Origin: Canna indica
Taxonomy: Eukaryota > Streptophyta > Magnoliopsida > Zingiberales > Cannaceae
NCBI GenBank assembly: GCA_034359265.1
Contig: CP136898.1
Coordinates: 41,191,501-41,255,500, forward strand
Direction: 5' to 3'
DNA length: 64,000 nucleotides
Positions 21,019 through 32,232 of the stretch are shown here, piece after piece (position 1 is the first letter of the stretch; each line of letters begins with the position of its first letter). A program made the position numbers and the translations under genes. The notes beneath the pieces were generated by a model. It was not told the DNA's origin. It saw only the letters and a program-made list of their open reading frames with translations, and searched no databases.

Positions 21019-23247
21019 GACATCCAATGCTTTGATTGTCAAAGATTTGGACATATGAGATCAGAATGCCTAAATCTTCAAGGGAAGATTAAGAAGTCAC
21101 TCATTGCTACTTGGAGTGACGATGATGAAGAAACTGACTCAGAAGAGCATGAACGAGAAAACTATAGAGCTTTTATAGCTTGCATTGATGACACAGTTAA
21201 ACTGCCGACATCTCTGATGCAGATAGTGATCACTGTAAAGTTCAATGTACATATAGTCTTGAGGAAGTCTATCAGGAGATGCTTGACAAATAGGTTGAAG
21301 TGGCAAAACTTAACTAGTCTTTTGGCGACCAGAACAAGCTTGTGGTTGAAGAAAAGAAGACTCTTAAGGAGAGAGTTCAAGCCCTTCAAAGTCAAATTGT
21401 TCAAAAAGAAGACAAAAAGTCTAAGTTGATTTCCGAACTTGAAAAGATAAAAAAGGAAGTTAGGATGATGAATTCTACATGTACTCTTAACAAAATTTTG
21501 AGTGGAGGAAAAAGTCCATAAGGGACTAGATACACTAGTTCATGCCACTTGAAACCCCAGTCTCAATTGTCTACTCAACCGAGGAACTTTCATAGAGGAT
21601 CTTCAAGTCATCAAAAGCCTACTACAAGAAAGGAAAATAGGGTGCCCATATGCCACTATTGCAGGTGTAGAGGACACATTATAGCAAATTGCTTCAAACT
21701 CTCCAACAAACTGAGGAGAAAGAATCATATAAATTACCCAAGGCAAAAGGTTAAGTGAATCTGGGAACATGGAGGTGAAATTGTCACTTTTGATATGGAG
21801 GACATGGAAATGTTATAGGATTTGAAACTTTAAATGTTCTAGGAATTCCTAATCTGGAAAATGTCCTACTTGTAAGAGGTCTCAAGGCTAATCTTGTGAG
21901 TATAAGCCAATTGTGTGATCAAAATTTAAATGTTCAATTTACTAAAAACAGTTGCAAGGTTCTTGATAAGGATGGTGACTGTATTCTTGAAGGGAATAGA
22001 TCTAGAGACAACTAAATTGTCTATTCTGACATTAATTTGTGGCATCGACGGTTAGGTCATGTTAATTACAGAGATCTGAAGAAACTTGTAAATGCTGAAG
22101 TGGTAAGAGGCATTCCTAAACTTTCAGGAGAACCTTAAACTACCTGCGGTGCTTGTCAAGAAGGAAAGCAGACTAGACAGTCTCATCAGCAGTTACAACT
22201 AGTAGCTACTTTTAAACTTCTTGAGCTTCTTCAATTGGATCTTGTCGGTCCTATGCAGGTTGAAAGTATTGGTGGTAAAAAGTATATCATTGTCTATGTA
22301 GATGATTTCTCACGTTTTACTTGACAAAATTCCTAAAGGAAAAATCCAATGCTTTTAGCATTTTTAAATATCTATGTTTGAGACTTCAGAATGAGCAAGA
22401 ACTTCCTATTCTGAGGGTGATGAAGGAAGAGAATTTGAGAATATTTCTTTCTCTAAATTCTGTGATGAAAATGGTATATCGCATGAATTTTCTGGTCATG
22501 TAGTTGGAAGGAAGAATCGTACTATTCATGAGATGGCTGGCTCGTGTTATGCTTAATTCTGAGCGGATTTTTAAAAGATTTTGGGCTGAATCCATCAACA
22601 CAGTTTGCTACATCATAAATCGAGCTCATCTCAGACCAAGATCTACTAAAACTCCTTATGAATTATGGAAAGGTAGAAAATCTAACCTTACATATTTTCA
22701 TATTTTTGGTAGCATGTGCTATGTTCTAAATGATAGGAAATATCTTGGAAAAATGCAAAGCAAAAGTGATGAAGCCATATTTCTTGGCTATTCCAATAAT
22801 AATAAGGCTTACCGAGTCTATAACAAACACACTCAAACTGTGATGGAATCACAAAACGTGAAGGTTGATGACTCTCAAATATACCAAATCCTGCTAACTA
22901 ATAAGAAGGCAGTTTCAACTATTGATAAGACTGCCTAGAATTCCTCCAAGGCTACTGAACAGTAAGTTGAAACTGCTAATTCAACTATCCATGAGACTGA
23001 CTCTGAACAGGAAGATGAAAGGGATGACTCCAGAGCTAAAAAATCTGTAAGATCTCTCAAGAATCATCCTCTACAAAATATAACTGGAGATGTACATGAT
23101 GGAGTTAAAACCAGAAATCAATCCAAGAAAAATCACCAGGATATGATTAGGTACTCTTGCTATATGTCAACCGTTGAACCTAAAAATGTTAAGGAAGCCT
23201 TGAAGGTTGAATTTTGGATTTCTGCTATGCAAGAAGAGTGCAACTAC
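21019..23247 (+). pseudogene. Element K gag C-terminus and integrase, decayed
   Basis: First knuckle CFDCQRFGHMRSEC (about 21030-21072), an acidic linker, then a second SIRE-type knuckle CHYCRCRGHIIANC (about 21650-21691). The protease active-site segment (D-S-G) expected next is missing. GAG-preintegrase follows with LWHRRLGHVNYRDLKKLV (about 22035), CGACQEGKQTRQ (about 22147) and LLQLDLVGPMQ. The integrase core has IIVYVDDFSRFT near 22285 (the position of a catalytic Asp), and 22504-22938 has FWAESINTVCYIINRAHLR and FHIFGSMCYVLNDR. Many frameshifts and stops. RT and RNase H are absent. Confidence 0.78.
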
Positions 23248-23564
23248 GTCGGAGCGACATTCGCCTGATTTAACACCTAGTGCTCAAATTTAGTGAACGA
23301 CGATCGGACCCCGAGGTACTCGAACAAAGTCTGATACATAAAAATCGACTCTAGCTCTCCACTAGGAGCAAGGGAGACAATCAAAGGCTTCATTGTCATC
23401 CTTGCAGGAGATCGACATGCGTTTCGAAAAGACATAATGCTATCCAAGTTGGTCATCACCGAATCCTGCAAACGTATCTCATCATCGACCCACGAATAGG
23501 GGTCTAAAGCCATGTCCGACGGCCCTACCTCCGACTTAACTCGGCTGCCTCTCCATGCCATCAA
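23248..23564 (-). pseudogene. Possible gypsy-type plant transposon protein fragment (PF04195-like)
   Basis: Read on the minus strand from about 23564, the frame carries LEAPSGE-like LAPSGELESIFMYQ, then YLGVRSSFTKFEH, a TAG stop, and ANVAPT. Order and spacing recall the N-terminal motif of the putative gypsy-type transposon family (a G-x-R-L-P-F-x-x-F stretch, then L-x-x-x-x-V-A-P), found in Tat-like elements. Upstream on the same strand are a pyrimidine-rich TTTAG acceptor-like site (about 23590) and GGTGAGT (about 23668), which could bound an intron. The call rests on a short motif only. Confidence 0.35.
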
Positions 23565-24690
23565 CCTGGCGAAGATTGTAGAACCCTAAATAGGGACAAG
23601 TCAGTACAACCTATCAACATAAGACCAACCCCGACAGAGTGAAAAGCTAAAAAGCTGAACCAAAATACTCACCAAAAATAAAGCGATGTCGATCAAGAGT
23701 AATGATCAAAAGCAGCATCATCGGCGAAAAACCTCTAGAACGCAAGCACTATGTGGCTAGAATGGGAGAATAGTTCGAAATGAAGAGAGAAAGACGACTT
23801 TAAAGGTCGAGAGACAACGGGTTTTCCATCAAATGACCAATAACGACACCATGATGGCATATTAAATCCCAACCGAATGGTTCGCTAATAGCGGTTCCCT
23901 AGAACACCCCAAAAGTAAGAACGGGCAGCTCTCCTCGTCATGATTGCTCTCTGAGCAGGAGTAAATGCCAAAGAAGGCAAACATCAATCATCGGCTGCCA
24001 CATGGGAGGAAATACTCCTCCACCACGCAAACACCACGTCAAGCACAAAAATCAAGAAGTCCCAAAATGACACGACAGAGATACACCGACTTGATTTACC
24101 TTGGCCAACCGGAAACATGATACAACATGCATGTGCTCCCTACGATCCGTCCATAGTCAAAGGGCAAGATACAGAAGCTCAGTAGGTAGAACGGGGTTGA
24201 TACACTACAATTCAGCACATTAACCGAGGAACCCAGCCGATGTCCATCTACTAGACCAAGATCAGAGGCCGACATACTACTTGAGCTCGACACGAAGTCC
24301 TCAGACTCCGACCAAGCTCGGGGGTTGTGGACTGGATTAGACCCAGAAGCGCCCGCACTGATAAACCAGACTCAAGTCAGGTCAGACGCCATTTAGCCCA
24401 GGGGTTGAACCCGGCCATACAAGGACATTTACGACCTCATTAAATATGAGGTATTTGTCAATAACAAATCGAACATCCCCAGGATTAGCCTCGACCAAGT
24501 CTGAGCATATCCATGCGAGATTACCGCAAGGCATTATCGCCAGACATCCCTTATCTTGCACTATATTCAGACATGATGCTCACTAAGAATTTCTTCTTAC
24601 TTGAGCGTTGGAGTGTCTTCTGCAAACCCCCCTCACCGGAGTCGCACCTAACCAAGAGAGGCACCGAACCTCATCGCCTCGACTTCAGGC
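23565..24690. other. Unassigned, possibly 5' region of an antisense Tat-like element
   Basis: No gene seen. GC-balanced sequence with CTCGGGGGTTGTGGACTGG-type segments (about 24306) resembling gypsy LTR/leader DNA, but no matching terminal repeat or duplication was found. It ends exactly where LTR D begins. Confidence 0.35.
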
Positions 24691-25553
24691 TGTTGGCCTA
24701 AGGTTTTCAACTTGGTCTTAATCTCAGTTTTGATGATAACAAACATAGAACTAATATTTTTATGAAGAAACACTTTCAGGTTCCAAGCCGGTTAGCGCTC
24801 GACGTCCACGATCAAAAATATCGAAAAAATTGGAAAATCAGAAGGACGTTGGTAGACGCGCTCGAATTAGTGGGAAAGGATAAAGTCTAGGTTTAGGGTG
24901 TCTAGAAAATTTGTAAAATCCTCAGTATGATGTTTGAATTCCTGAAGAACCTAAATCCGAAGACAAAAATCCAAAAATGAACAACGAGCTAAAAAAACAG
25001 CACAAACCAGGCTAGTTTCAGCATGCCGGCCACTGACTGGAAAATCCCCAAAAGTGGTAGTGGGCTCTAGTTGGCGGCCGATCGCTCAGCCGGTAGATAG
25101 GCCATCAGTCGGCCACTGACCGAGCAGCCCCAATGGGCAGAAAAATGCTCATTGGGTTGGCTGTCTTGCCTCTCTCCCCTCTTGGCTTATAAATACAAGC
25201 CTTTGATAGCCTTCCAAAATAATCAGACACTCCTTTGAGCCATCTTTGACCATTCTTAAGCTTTCATTGTGACACCTTTGATCAAACCCTAGCCTTGAAC
25301 CTTCATTCTTGATCTTTCCTTTGAATCCTTAAAGATTTATCTTATCAAGGCATCAAGAGGAGCTAGGTGATTCTTGTTGGAGCTAAGCATTATTGTCTTG
25401 ATTATTGCTCCATTTGTTATTGTATTTTGTTGTTTATTCATTATCTATCAAGTGTGTAAACCTAGAGTGCAAGATTGATTGAGTGCTTAGGCATAGAGTG
25501 TCCTTAGGTAGAGTGAGGTGGGAAACTGCTCTCAGTAAGAAGGTTCACAATTT
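24691..25553 (+). repeat. 5' LTR of element D, left part
   Basis: TGTTGGCCTAAGG start, variant palindrome region with GGCCACTGACCG-type repeats (about 25025-25130), TATAAATA at 25188-25195, and GTGTCCTTAGGTAGAGTGAGG (about 25498). It breaks off after CAGTAAGAAGG. The last 147 bp of the LTR are at 27794-27940, but the intervening LTR sequence is lost, so insertion came with a deletion. Confidence 0.78.
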
Positions 25554-27793
25554 TTAATAAAAGGAAAAGTTGTGAAACAACAACCCCAATATGAAACAAC
25601 TCAAATTTAAAGTCGAATATATGTTTTCAAATATACACTCTCAGTGTATGAAAAACAACAGTCTTAGACCTCTAGACTATGACTATTGGATGCTGCTACG
25701 AGATCTATGCCACTCCCTGCCCTCCAGCTGCACCATGACTCCAAGCCTCAACTCACTGATCGGGCTCTGCAAAACAAGGAAAATAAATCGTGAGTCCACA
25801 TGGGACTCAGTGAGCGGTTCTTCCGAACCTCCACATAAATCCCCAATAATCACACACATACATATAAGTCAGCAAAATATAATGTTAAGGATCTAATTTA
25901 TTTCTGATATGACAATAGACCTTAGGGGTCATCCTGTACAGACTATACATTCATGTAACCAGCCATAACAACCCAACTAAGCAACATGACACCCGACCAT
26001 TAGGGCCTGCTCATGAACTAGTGGTTCAACTCTAACCAGCTCTACCACACAATGATAATAATATACTGGCCGTACAACCTACATAACACACAAGTGAATC
26101 AGGGGAAATCTCCGGGCCGTCGACTAGGATGGTCTGCTAATCTCAGGACACATACCGGGTTAGGGATAGCTAGTCCCACCTAATTGGGGTCTGATACCTA
26201 GCGGGTCCGCTGGTGCAATCTCAAGACCCAAATCACTGGCCGAGTCAAGTATTAGTCATTTTGACTATTCATGCTTCTCGGCTGACCACCACAATCACAT
26301 CACACAAGCAAAATGTCCTAGAGTTTTCTTATTTAAAATCCCGGGCGTCCGCCCATGCTCAACCTTTTGTTTCGACTGTATCATGCACACATTATTGTTC
26401 ACTGAATGTTTTTTTGGTGTGAGATCTAACTTGTCTACTTTTGAGTTTCCATAAATAACACACACTATGTCTACTTTTGAGTTTTCATATAATCTATAAA
26501 TAAATTACTTCACGTCACCTACTATGTATAGCCACATGATTCAAATGATAATGAATTTAAATTCTGCATTTAACAATAATTTCAACAAGGAAAGAAATTA
26601 TCTAACATGGTGAAAGTACAATCCAAATTCCGAATTTAAATAGGAAAGATCTAAGAATGGTTACTATCCTACCGTACTATTAAATACATGCACCCATTTA
26701 GTAGTCTTCCTTAGTTAGAGTCTTACCTAAATGTCATCTTAATTCTACTTGTCAATCTAGGCAACCTTCATTTCCTATTGTTTTGAGTATTCTTAATCAT
26801 GAAGCTTAGTTTCTAGAGGCCACCACCCCCTCCCTCTTGCTCGGCCGAGACTTGAGCAAGGCATGCCTTGCTCGGCCGAGTCTTAAAGGGTAGGAACAAG
26901 GAGGAAGAACTAACCTCAATCCTAGTATCTTGTTTCCAATCTAGCCTAACCAAGCCCTTGATCGATATGTACACCCCTTGCTCGGTCGAACCCTGGACAT
27001 GGGCTATCCCCTTGTTGACCGAACCTACAAGGCTTAGAGAAGGAGTTTCAATCCTCATTTCCAGCAAAAGACTACACATTCACTCGATATAGATTCAAGA
27101 TCGATTAAAAAGGAGTTTATACCCGTCGAGGGAATTGGAGAAAATTTTGGCATGACCTTTCCCCTTTTCCCTCTATTTGGCAACCCCTAAACATCAAGAT
27201 CCAAGAAAACTACGGTAGATCCGACGTACTAACAATTAAAATAACGATACGAAGATCAAAGTACCATAAATCGACGAAACCTCGCGACAAAATCTCTACC
27301 TAGCAGTCCTAGGGGTTCGTCCACTCACCTCCCCCAAGCAACCATGGAAAACAACCACTCACCTTGATTAAGGAAGAAGAAGGGATGGACGTTGACAATC
27401 TCGATCCTTCCGACGGCGATAGGATTTCTGGCGCCAACCCAAGATCTCCCCTCCTCCCTCTCTTGCTCGGGCTGTGTGCGGCTCAAAGATGAGCCGCAAG
27501 ACTATAGATGAGGGGTTTTATTCCCTCATCTACAAATGACCTCTATGCCCTTTATCATAACTTATCCCTTACTCGACTCAATCCGAGTCCAATTCGATCC
27601 GCACACACGAGTCGAACTCGACTCTAATAAGACTTCTAATGCATAAAAGGAAATATCCATTTAACCAATTAAACTTCATAGGTCGAGTTATACCTTCTAC
27701 TCGAGGCAATTCCGTGGCTTGACCCGACTAACCCCTGGTCCGGTGCGCTGCACCAAAATACATTTCTATATTAGGAAAATTTCGGGTCTTACA
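25554..27793 (-). mobile_element. LTR fragment L, gypsy-type, antisense
   Basis: Homologous to the LTRs of element F: it shares the CTCTGCAAAA...GAGTCCAC...GGGACTCAGTGAGCGG block (25765-25815), the GGCACC-like CTAGCGGGTCCGCTGG block (about 26197), CATGACCTTTCCCCTTTTCCC (about 27152), CCACTCACCTT (27355) and the CTCGAGGCAAT...TTTCGGGTCTTACA end. The end usually marked TGTCACACC is missing, so it is a truncated LTR with no target duplication. Confidence 0.7.
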
Positions 27794-27940
27794 TGTAAAT
27801 TGCTTTATTAATCACTTCCGCATATAGTATTTGAATTGTCATTAGCCTAAATATTGTAAGAAACAATTAAAATGGATTTAGGCTAAAGTTTTAGATAACG
27901 CACTATTCACCCCCCTCTATTGTAGGTCATTTCACCAACA
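27794..27940 (+). repeat. 5' LTR of element D, right end
   Basis: Contains the family end block with CACTATTCACCCCCCTCTATTGTAGG and finishes CACCAACA. The primer-binding site follows after two bases. Confidence 0.8.
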
Positions 27941-28005
27941 TTTGGTATCAGTGCGGGTCATATATTGAGATTTCACCATCTCTACATCTTGTCTCAATCC
28001 AGAAA

Positions 28006-28145
28006 ATGACACTAGAGAGTTTAGCGTCTTCACCTCCTAACTTCGATGCCTCGAACTTTGGTCTTTGGAAATCTAGGATGTATACTTATTTGAAGACTCA
28101 AGGTTTAGAAATATTCAATATGTTGAAAATTAAATATGTTGAACC
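28006..28145 (+). pseudogene. gag of element D, N-terminal piece
   Basis: ATG at 28006 gives MTLESLASSPPNFDASNFG and LWKSRMYTYLKTQGLEIF, the copia gag N-terminus as in B and C. The frame is interrupted at GAACC (28141-28145), the target duplication of solo LTR N, and resumes at 29390. Confidence 0.85.
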
Positions 28146-29389
28146 TGTTGGCCCAAGGGTTCCCCCTAGGTTTCAATCTCTATTTTGATGATAACAAACA
28201 TGTATTTAGTATATGTGTGAAATTTTGAGTTCAGATTGAGGTTGCGATAAGCACGCGAACTTCGCTCGAAGAATCGCAAAAAATGTCAAAAAAAGGCTTG
28301 AATGTAGATTAAGAAGATTATATATAATATATCCCCAAGATCTCATCCCAAGCCTATTTGTAAAGTTATCCAAGTCAAAACTTGGTAACAAAACCCATGA
28401 AAAAGCGTGTAACAAAACAAATGTAAAAATCAGCCTCAGCCCAAGTTCGATCGATCGGTCGATGGATCGAACAAGGCAGGAAAATGACAGTAGCCACTTC
28501 GGTCGACCGGTCAGTCGATTGAACAACAGAGGATTTAATCACGATGAAATCGGTCGACCATCCGGTCGATTGAACATAGTTGTAGAAGGGCAGAACGCCA
28601 GCAGTCGCTGGGTGGTCGATCGGTCGGTCGACTGATGATCGACTGGCAAGCGACCGGTCGGCGTCCAACGGGCAAAAAAACATCTGTTGAAGAGCCGTTC
28701 CATGGGAGGGGTTATAAATACCCCCTCACCAACCTTCACTAAACACTCTTAACCATTGAGATAAGCTTCCAAAGTGTGATTTGTGCCTTCTAAGCTTGAT
28801 TTGCTCGGGCTTGCTTCTCCGATTAATAATTTCTCTCAAGCGCTCATCTTCCCTCGACTCCGACTTCGATTCGACCTCAACATCTTGTGGAGTTGGAGGC
28901 ATTGAAGGCTTGAAAAAGAACTCTTAGTTTTGGTTTACTCTTTAGCTCTTTTCATAGTAATTTTACTTGTTACTTGAACTTGTCTTTCATTGATTAGCTT
29001 GCTAGGTGTGCTAGTGTAAACACTTAGGGTTTACTTTGTAGAATTGTGTTTTGCCTAGGTGAATAGTTTTGAGGAGTTTTCAAAGGGTTGAGAACCGAGT
29101 CCTCGGTTGTATTCAAAGGAAAACACAAGGTCTATAAAGGATTGGTTAGAAATCCTTGGTGTGGAGCCAAGGTAGTGGAGTAGGCGGTTGGCCGAACCAT
29201 TATAATCTATTGAGTTTGCATTGCCATTGTGTGATTGCTTATAATTATATTTCATACTTGCTAACGAACATCATTTAGTTGCACTTACTTTCGGTTGAAG
29301 TTGGAATTGAATTAAAAGAAATTAAAATAGAATTAAAAGTTACCCAATACTATTCAACCCCCCCTTCTACTGTGGGTATTCACTCAACA
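28146..29389 (+). mobile_element. Solo LTR N, 1244 bp
   Basis: TGTTGGCCCAAGG to TATTCACTCAACA, flanked by exact GAACC copies (28141-28145 and 29390-29394). Carries GATGATAACAAACATG near its start, a palindrome region with GGTCGACCGGTCAGTCGA (about 28440-28670) and TATAAATA at 28713-28720. It is a diverged relative of the A/B/C/D LTRs. No body follows, as expected after LTR-LTR recombination. Confidence 0.9.
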
Positions 29390-29787
29390 GAACCTAGAAA
29401 GGAGATGCATGATTGAAATTAAAATGAGATTGAGCTATTTAAAATTAATACACAAGCTATGAATTGCATGTTTTTTACCTTGCAAAATGACATATTCGAA
29501 AAGGTCATGCATTGTACATCGACATTTGATTTATGAGTCACACTAAATATGTTATATGATTTTGCTAAAAGCGAAGAGCTTAATACACTTGTTGAGGGTG
29601 GTGATGATAATAGTTATCCCCCTAGTACTAACCTCAGTTTTGATGCTTTTAGTGCTTCTAGTGAAAGAAGCAAATCAAAAAACCGAAAAAGAAAGATTAT
29701 ATACTACTTGTGCAAGGAAAAGAGGCACATAAAAGAAATTGCCCTTCATCAAAGAAGAATATCAAGAAGAGGACAAGTGCTTCAACT
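29390..29787 (+). pseudogene. gag of element D, middle piece
   Basis: Continues the capsid domain (VMHCTSTFDL-type, a stop, then LNMLYDFAKSEELNTLVEGG) and a Ser-rich linker. The first zinc knuckle is degraded to YLCKEKRHIKEI, with its first Cys and last Cys lost. Ends at CAACT (29783-29787), the target site of element M. Confidence 0.75.
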
Positions 29788-30130
29788 TATTAGAAGTTAA
29801 TGAAGATGACATGGACTCCATATGTTACTTGATCATTAGTCTTGTAAATACTATGTTTTCTCCTTACTTGTATAATGATCATCTCGATCTTTTACACTTA
29901 TTGTTGTAACTAGTCAAAACGATATTATACTCTGGAAGTTAGTTAAGGAGTTGAGCAGATCAACTGTAGAGGTTAGTTCTTTCTTTAGCCTATAAATACT
30001 GTCATGTAATTGGAGTATACTACTCTATTTTTTTGGCTTTCTAACCTCTAATACAAATTCATCAGTTTTATTGTTCGTGTGTGACTTCCTCTACTGTGGG
30101 TGTGGTGTCTTCCCTTCCCCAAATTTTCCA
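29788..30130 (+). repeat. 5' LTR of element M
   Basis: About 340 bp, TATTAGAAGTTAATG to CCCCAAATTTTCCA, TATAAATA at 29991-29998. The matching 3' LTR ends CCAACA, so three bases of this end appear lost or changed next to the primer-binding site. Confidence 0.8.
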
Positions 30131-30166
30131 AGGCATCAGAGCTACGGTCATCTTTGGATCATCATA

Positions 30167-31750
30167 ATGGCGAATCCAAGCTCGTCCTCCGGCATGCCAG
30201 GAATTCCAGTGTTCACAGGCTCTGGGTATGAACTCTGGTGTTCCAAAATGGAAAATTATTTTATATCACAGAATTTGTGGGCGCTGGTAGAAGAAGGTTT
30301 TGATGTGGAGGGACTTCCTTTAAATCGATTAAAGGAAATTAAGTAAAGAGATGCAAAAGCCCTATTTTGTATTCAGCAAGGATTGTTTGAAGAAATTGCA
30401 ACCAGATTAGGGCGTGTGTCCTCTGCAAAAATGGCTTGGCATATTCTCAAAGAACGTTATCAAGGGACTTCTCGAATTATTGAGGTAAAGCTTTAGACTC
30501 TTAGACGCATTTTTGAAAGCACTTTTATGAATGAAGATGAGGAATTGGACGCTTTTGTTAACAAGTTAATAGATTTTACCAATCAAATTCGCAACTATGG
30601 CGGAGAGATTGGAGAAGTAAAAGTTGTGCAAATGATTTTAAGGAGCCTACCATAAAAGTTCGATCATGTGGTAACTACAATTGAAGAAAGACATGATCTG
30701 AAACATATGACCAGCGAGGAATTACTGGGGACGTTGTTGTCGCATGCAGACATGATGAAAAGATTTGAGAAGAAGAATGTTGAAGTCATCGCCTTCTACA
30801 TGAGATCCGAAAACAAAGGCAGCTTCTACATGAGATCCAGAAACAAAGGTCGTGGTAAGAAAAATTACTAAAAAAAAAGTGAAGGATCATTTTCTAAGTC
30901 ACAAGACTTTAAAGAAAATGATAAGGAGTCTGCTAGTAGTGATCAAAATGACAAAGGTAAGAGAAAATTACAGTGTTACTACTGTAAGAAGTTCGGCCAC
31001 ATTGAATGGTTCTTCAAGTGGAAGCAAAAACATGAAAGTGAAATATTTACAAATTTTGCCGAAGGAGAAGGAAAAGAAAAAGTTGAAAAAGAAGATGAAG
31101 AAGTTCTTCTGCTTGCAAAGTTGAACAATGCAAATCAAGAAGGATGATATCTTGATTCGGGATGCAGCAACCACATGTCTGCCAACAGGAATTATTTCAT
31201 CAACATAGATGAGTCACATACAAGCCGAGTCAAATTGGGTTATGGATCAGTGCGGATGTCCAGAGGACTTGGTACACTGAGACTGATAACAGCTAATGGT
31301 GAGGTAACCATAAAAGGTGTATTGTTTGTTCCTGACTTGGAATCCAATCTTCTCAGCATAGGGCAGCTTCTTCGTGATGGATATAAAGTTGTGTTTGAAG
31401 AAAGTCAATGCCAGGTATACTCAAATTCTAATGATGGTGAATTACTATTTTGTGTTAATATGGTTGTCAACAATTTATTCTATTTATGTAATATGGAAAT
31501 GGCTTTTATCACTACACAATACTGTGTTTCAAAGATATGGCATGATCGTTGTGGACGTTTGAATATGCAACATCTCAATATTATGTATGAAAAACAATTG
31601 GTAAATGGTTTACCAAGTTTGAAAAATACAGAAGAATCTAAAATTTGTGAAGCTTCTATTGCTGGTAAGCAAACTCGGTTGCCATTCCCAAAAATCAATG
31701 CTAATCATGTTGATAAACCTTTAGAACTTGTGCGGGCCGATGGAAATTGA
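30167..31750 (+). pseudogene. Element M gag-protease-integrase N-terminus, decayed
   Basis: ATG 30167: MANPSSSSGMPGIPVFTG, YELWCSKMENYFISQNLW, then stops at about 30344, 30496 and 30653 within otherwise alignable gag (LFEEIATRLGRVSSAKMAWH, DAFVNKLIDFTNQIRNYG). Knuckle CYYCKKFGHIEWFFK lacks its last Cys. Protease YLDSGCSNHMSANRNYF begins near 31150 after a TGA. Integrase zinc region IWHDRCGRLNMQHLNIM (about 31537) and the frame to 31750. The copia polyprotein call is sure; the lineage is not assigned. Confidence 0.8.
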
Positions 31751-31783
31751 ATCAAATTCTGGGTTTAGATATTTTGTTGTTTT

Positions 31784-32232
31784 TTGTGGACGACTTCAAC
31801 AGGTATATCTGGACTTTTTTTAAAAAAAATAAGTCAGAAGCATTTAGTGCGTTCAAACATTTCAAGTACGGCCTTCTTAAATGGCGACTTGAAGGAGGAA
31901 GTCTATGTACAGCAGCCTAAAGGTTACATCATAGCTGGGAATGAAAATAAGGTGTATAAGCTTAATAAGGCTCTGTATGGGTTAAAGCAGGCTCAAGGTA
32001 TGATAAACTTCACACCTTCTTCATCGTATTGGAATTTACCCTGAAGCTTAAATGACTTTGTACACTAAACATTTGAAAACCAGTCAAATTATAATTGTTT
32101 TGATTTACGTGGATTGACTTACTTGTTTGTAGAAATCTTGAAGAGTTGAGCATTGAATTTAAAGAACAGATGGCTCAAGATTTTGATATGACAGACCTAG
32201 GTATTGTGAATTTTTTCTTGGGTGTCGAAGTC
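31784..32232 (+). pseudogene. Element M reverse-transcriptase fragment
   Basis: After [12 protein letters not shown] integrase remains the sequence jumps to [22 protein letters not shown] and [15 protein letters not shown] (31866-32000). The catalytic YVDD region is decayed near 32107. EFKEQMAQDFDMTDLG and NFFLGVEV follow up to 32232, where element T is inserted. The integrase core and the front half of RT are deleted. Confidence 0.78.

Larger units (their letters stand above)
19018..23247 (+). mobile_element. Element K: truncated SIRE/Maximus-type Ty1/copia retrotransposon
   Basis: A 5' LTR, a primer-binding site (TGGTATTAGAGC, 20009-20020, one mismatch to the initiator tRNA-Met complement), gag, two zinc knuckles and integrase, in copia order. 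It then stops abruptly near 23247, before reverse transcriptase, where an antisense gypsy-like sequence begins. The 3' LTR and pol C-terminus are absent. Its gag tail and integrase match the SIRE/Maximus lineage, so relatives of K are plausible helpers for the gag-only elements B, C and D. Confidence 0.82.
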
